Assembly (NCBI GenBank): GCA_009838845.1
Contig: VXRD01000030.1
Location: forward strand, 1-41,627
Direction: 5' to 3'
Length of the DNA stretch: 41,627 nt
DNA from: Gemmatimonadota bacterium
GTDB taxonomy: Bacteria; Latescibacterota; UBA2968
Below are positions 39,773 to 41,627 of the stretch, piece by piece. A model generated the notes under the pieces. That model was given only the letters and a program-made list of their open reading frames with translations, did not search any database and was not told where the DNA came from. The position numbers were made by a program, and so were the translations under genes. Each line of letters opens with the position of its first letter. Positions within the stretch are counted from its first letter, which is position 1.

Positions 39773-41627
39773 ATGGTTTTGAGTTATCTTCGCACATCTT
39801 TCCGAAATCTTCTCCGGCACCATCTTTACACGCTCGTCAACATCCTTGGCCTTGCCGTGGGGATGGCAGCTTGTATCCTCGTCAGCCTGTTTTTGCAGCA
39901 TGAGTTCAGCTATGATGCCTATCATCATAACATAGACCGCATTCATCGGGTACTAAGGCTTCGACACCCATTAGGTAGCGGCCTCTCATATTACGCACTC
40001 GGCACTCAGGACAGGGCTGGCCCCACACTTATCGATGAATTGCCCGAAATTGAGGATATGACCCGCTTCGTCACGCGGCCCATGTGGGCTGGTCTTGAAG
40101 GTCGCGGCTTCGATGTGCGTGGAACTATGGCCGATTCCAATTTTCTGCGCTTTTTCACCTTTCCATTAATCGATGGCAGCCAACCACCCCAATTAGCACC
40201 TGGATCCGTCTATATCACCGAAAGTTTTGCACAAAAGCTCTTTGGCTCCTTAGACGTTATCGGTCAAACGCTCAAGATTTACTACAAATGGGTAGAAGGC
40301 GACTTTTACATCGGCGGTATTCTTCGCGACCAGCCAGTTGCCACATCGGGTGAGTTTGTGTTTGACCTGTTAATCAATCATGAAGGGACCACCGCGCCTG
40401 GAAATCCTCCTTGGAATCGAAAGTGGTCTTCCAAAACTGGACTCCTCGTTCTGAGAACCTTTGTTAGGCTCGCGCCTGATGTTCCCCTGCCATCTATTCG
40501 TTCCAAGCTCCATGATTTTGCACATCGTCATCTGGGCAATGGTGCAGATCCGCGTGACACCTACGACCTTATGCCCTTGCGTCGTCAGCATTTGCATGCC
40601 CGACGCGATTTCCAATTGCAGATGGATGGATGGGACCAGCAGGCCGGTCTTGTTTTAGGAGACATCAACCGCTGCTATACTTTTGGCCTTGTAGGGACAA
40701 TCATTTTGACACTCGCCTGTGTCAACTTCGTAAATCTATCCACAGCACGGGGATCGAACCGCGCCCTGGAAGTTGGTGTGCGCAAGGCCGTAGGATCCAC
40801 ACGCGCCCAGCTTGTCGTCCAGTTTCTCGGAGAGACTGTTCTCCTTGCCGGGATATCGGCTATTTTGGCACTCGCCATTGTCGAACTTACACTTCCCATA
40901 GTGAATAGCATACTAATTTCTTCTTTTCAGCTAAGTGCCTGGTCCATCGTCGGTACTGCATTACTCGCGCTCTTTGTCGGCCTAACTGCTGGTGCATATC
41001 CAGCAATGTTCTTATCATCTTTTGCCGCTGTGCAAGTTCTAAAGGGATCAGGACAGAAAACCGGCGGGCGATCTCAACTCCGGCGAAGTCTGGTAACTTT
41101 CCAATTTGCCATTTCGGTAGCCCTCGTCATTGGTACCCTCATTGCCTGGCAACAAACAAACTACATTCGCACACGCGACCTCGGATTTACGAAAGAAGGC
41201 TTGATTACAATACCTCTGCTTAAGGAAGATCAACGCTTGCGTGAGCACTTTGAAAGTATTCGAGACCATTTTGAGACAGGTCCCGATGTTTTGGGTGCGA
41301 CTGTTTCGCTGTTCCCGCCTGGTGCCGAAAATACCTTTGATCGCGTAACGATCAGACTGCTGGACCCGCCGGATTCTATAAGTGTCCACATCCTACCGGT
41401 AGATCACAAATTTACCAAGGTCTATGATATCCCCATTCTTGAAGGCAGGCCGTTGGCTTTAACTGACAAGGGCCAATTAAACTTGCTCCTGAACGAAACA
41501 GCCGCTCAGGCACTGGGCGGCGCAAAACCGGGTACCGTCCTGCACTTTTGGGGTAGGGATTACACTGTCGTTGGTATTTTCAAAGACTTTCACAACAGCA
41601 GTCTGCACAATCCCGTGCGCCCCCTGA
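39773..41627 (+). CDS. FtsX/MacB-type orphan ABC permease, partial at window edge
   Basis: An open frame of 618 codons runs off the right edge. It starts MVLSYLRTSFRNLLRHHLYT and continues with LVNILGLAVGMAACILVSLF as TM1. The first FtsX core carries ALEVGVRKAVGSTRAQ, in the usual [RL]E-VG-RK-VGA position, and a middle TM (FQFAISVALVIGTLIAWQQT) follows. The last visible part, VVGIFKDFHNSSLHNPVRPL, matches VIGVVKDYHNQSLHHGIAPM in the 33864 protein, so about 190 residues are missing at the right. GGGAG precedes the ATG. No sigma-54 site is seen just upstream. It lies 62 bases after the ABC remnant, whose ATPase type is not the partner of these permeases. Confidence 0.85.
   Translation, partial: MVLSYLRTSFRNLLRHHLYTLVNILGLAVGMAACILVSLFLQHEFSYDAYHHNIDRIHRVLRLRHPLGSGLSYYALGTQDRAGPTLIDELPEIEDMTRFVTRPMWAGLEGRGFDVRGTMADSNFLRFFTFPLIDGSQPPQLAPGSVYITESFAQKLFGSLDVIGQTLKIYYKWVEGDFYIGGILRDQPVATSGEFVFDLLINHEGTTAPGNPPWNRKWSSKTGLLVLRTFVRLAPDVPLPSIRSKLHDFAHRHLGNGADPRDTYDLMPLRRQHLHARRDFQLQMDGWDQQAGLVLGDINRCYTFGLVGTIILTLACVNFVNLSTARGSNRALEVGVRKAVGSTRAQLVVQFLGETVLLAGISAILALAIVELTLPIVNSILISSFQLSAWSIVGTALLALFVGLTAGAYPAMFLSSFAAVQVLKGSGQKTGGRSQLRRSLVTFQFAISVALVIGTLIAWQQTNYIRTRDLGFTKEGLITIPLLKEDQRLREHFESIRDHFETGPDVLGATVSLFPPGAENTFDRVTIRLLDPPDSISVHILPVDHKFTKVYDIPILEGRPLALTDKGQLNLLLNETAAQALGGAKPGTVLHFWGRDYTVVGIFKDFHNSSLHNPVRPL

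Noticed and set aside
39682-39903. A 73-codon plus-strand frame near the third permease
   Set aside because: Out of frame with the permease, overlaps its start and lacks a ribosome binding site or fold.

Overview
The window reads as one contig from a free-living or host-associated member of the FCB superphylum, most plausibly the Latescibacterota or a Poribacteria-like lineage. I infer this from gene content: type I sulfatases, two phytanoyl-CoA dioxygenase-family proteins, DUF1080, creatininase, DUF6785-type transporters, a TonB receptor beside a C-terminal-sorting-domain protein and a PorV/PorQ-like protein, and several orphan FtsX permeases of about 800 residues. No rRNA, tRNA, CRISPR array or insertion sequence is visible. 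No gap between genes exceeds about 265 bases.

Layout. 0-2 kb: a DUF2283-plus-helix-turn-helix protein and a sulfatase-fold hydrolase with Thr at the formylglycine position. 2-4.7 kb (minus): a tightly overlapped operon of MaoC hydratase, CitE-type lyase and family III CoA-transferase, which fits itaconate/mesaconate-type C5 acid breakdown. 4.7-11.8 kb (minus): aldo/keto reductase, MFS transporter, Baeyer-Villiger monooxygenase with a long N-terminal extension, FtsX permease and a small membrane protein. 12-18 kb: ssb with a textbook promoter and terminator, then creatininase, PhyH dioxygenase, a canonical sulfatase, an M14-like protein and DUF1080. 18-21 kb: a class III aminotransferase, then an SDR and a second PhyH protein.

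21-32 kb (plus): a TonB-dependent receptor, a secreted protein with a sorting-type C-terminus and a PorV/PorQ-like barrel. A terminator follows, then two DUF6785 polytopic membrane proteins and a small membrane protein. Together these could form an outer-to-inner-membrane uptake route, but substrate and linkage are inferred. 32-41.6 kb: an orphan antitoxin with an operator-like palindrome, an ECF sigma factor fused to a DUF1080-like domain, an FtsX permease behind a sigma-54-type promoter with two upstream dyads, a TPR-TlpA thioredoxin, a methyltransferase, a GNAT acetyltransferase, the tail of a lost ABC exporter ATPase, and a third FtsX permease cut by the window edge.

The most unusual non-coding signal is a family of three hairpin elements at about 12.54, 14.50 and 17.98 kb. 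Each lies in a convergent intergenic gap, and one stem base pair covaries between copies. Two copies are flanked by 7- or 8-base tandem arrays in opposite orientation, and array-type sequence supplies the stop codon of the minus-strand gene in all three gaps. The ECF sigma-DUF1080 fusion and the sigma-54-driven permease are the best candidates for undescribed regulatory wiring.
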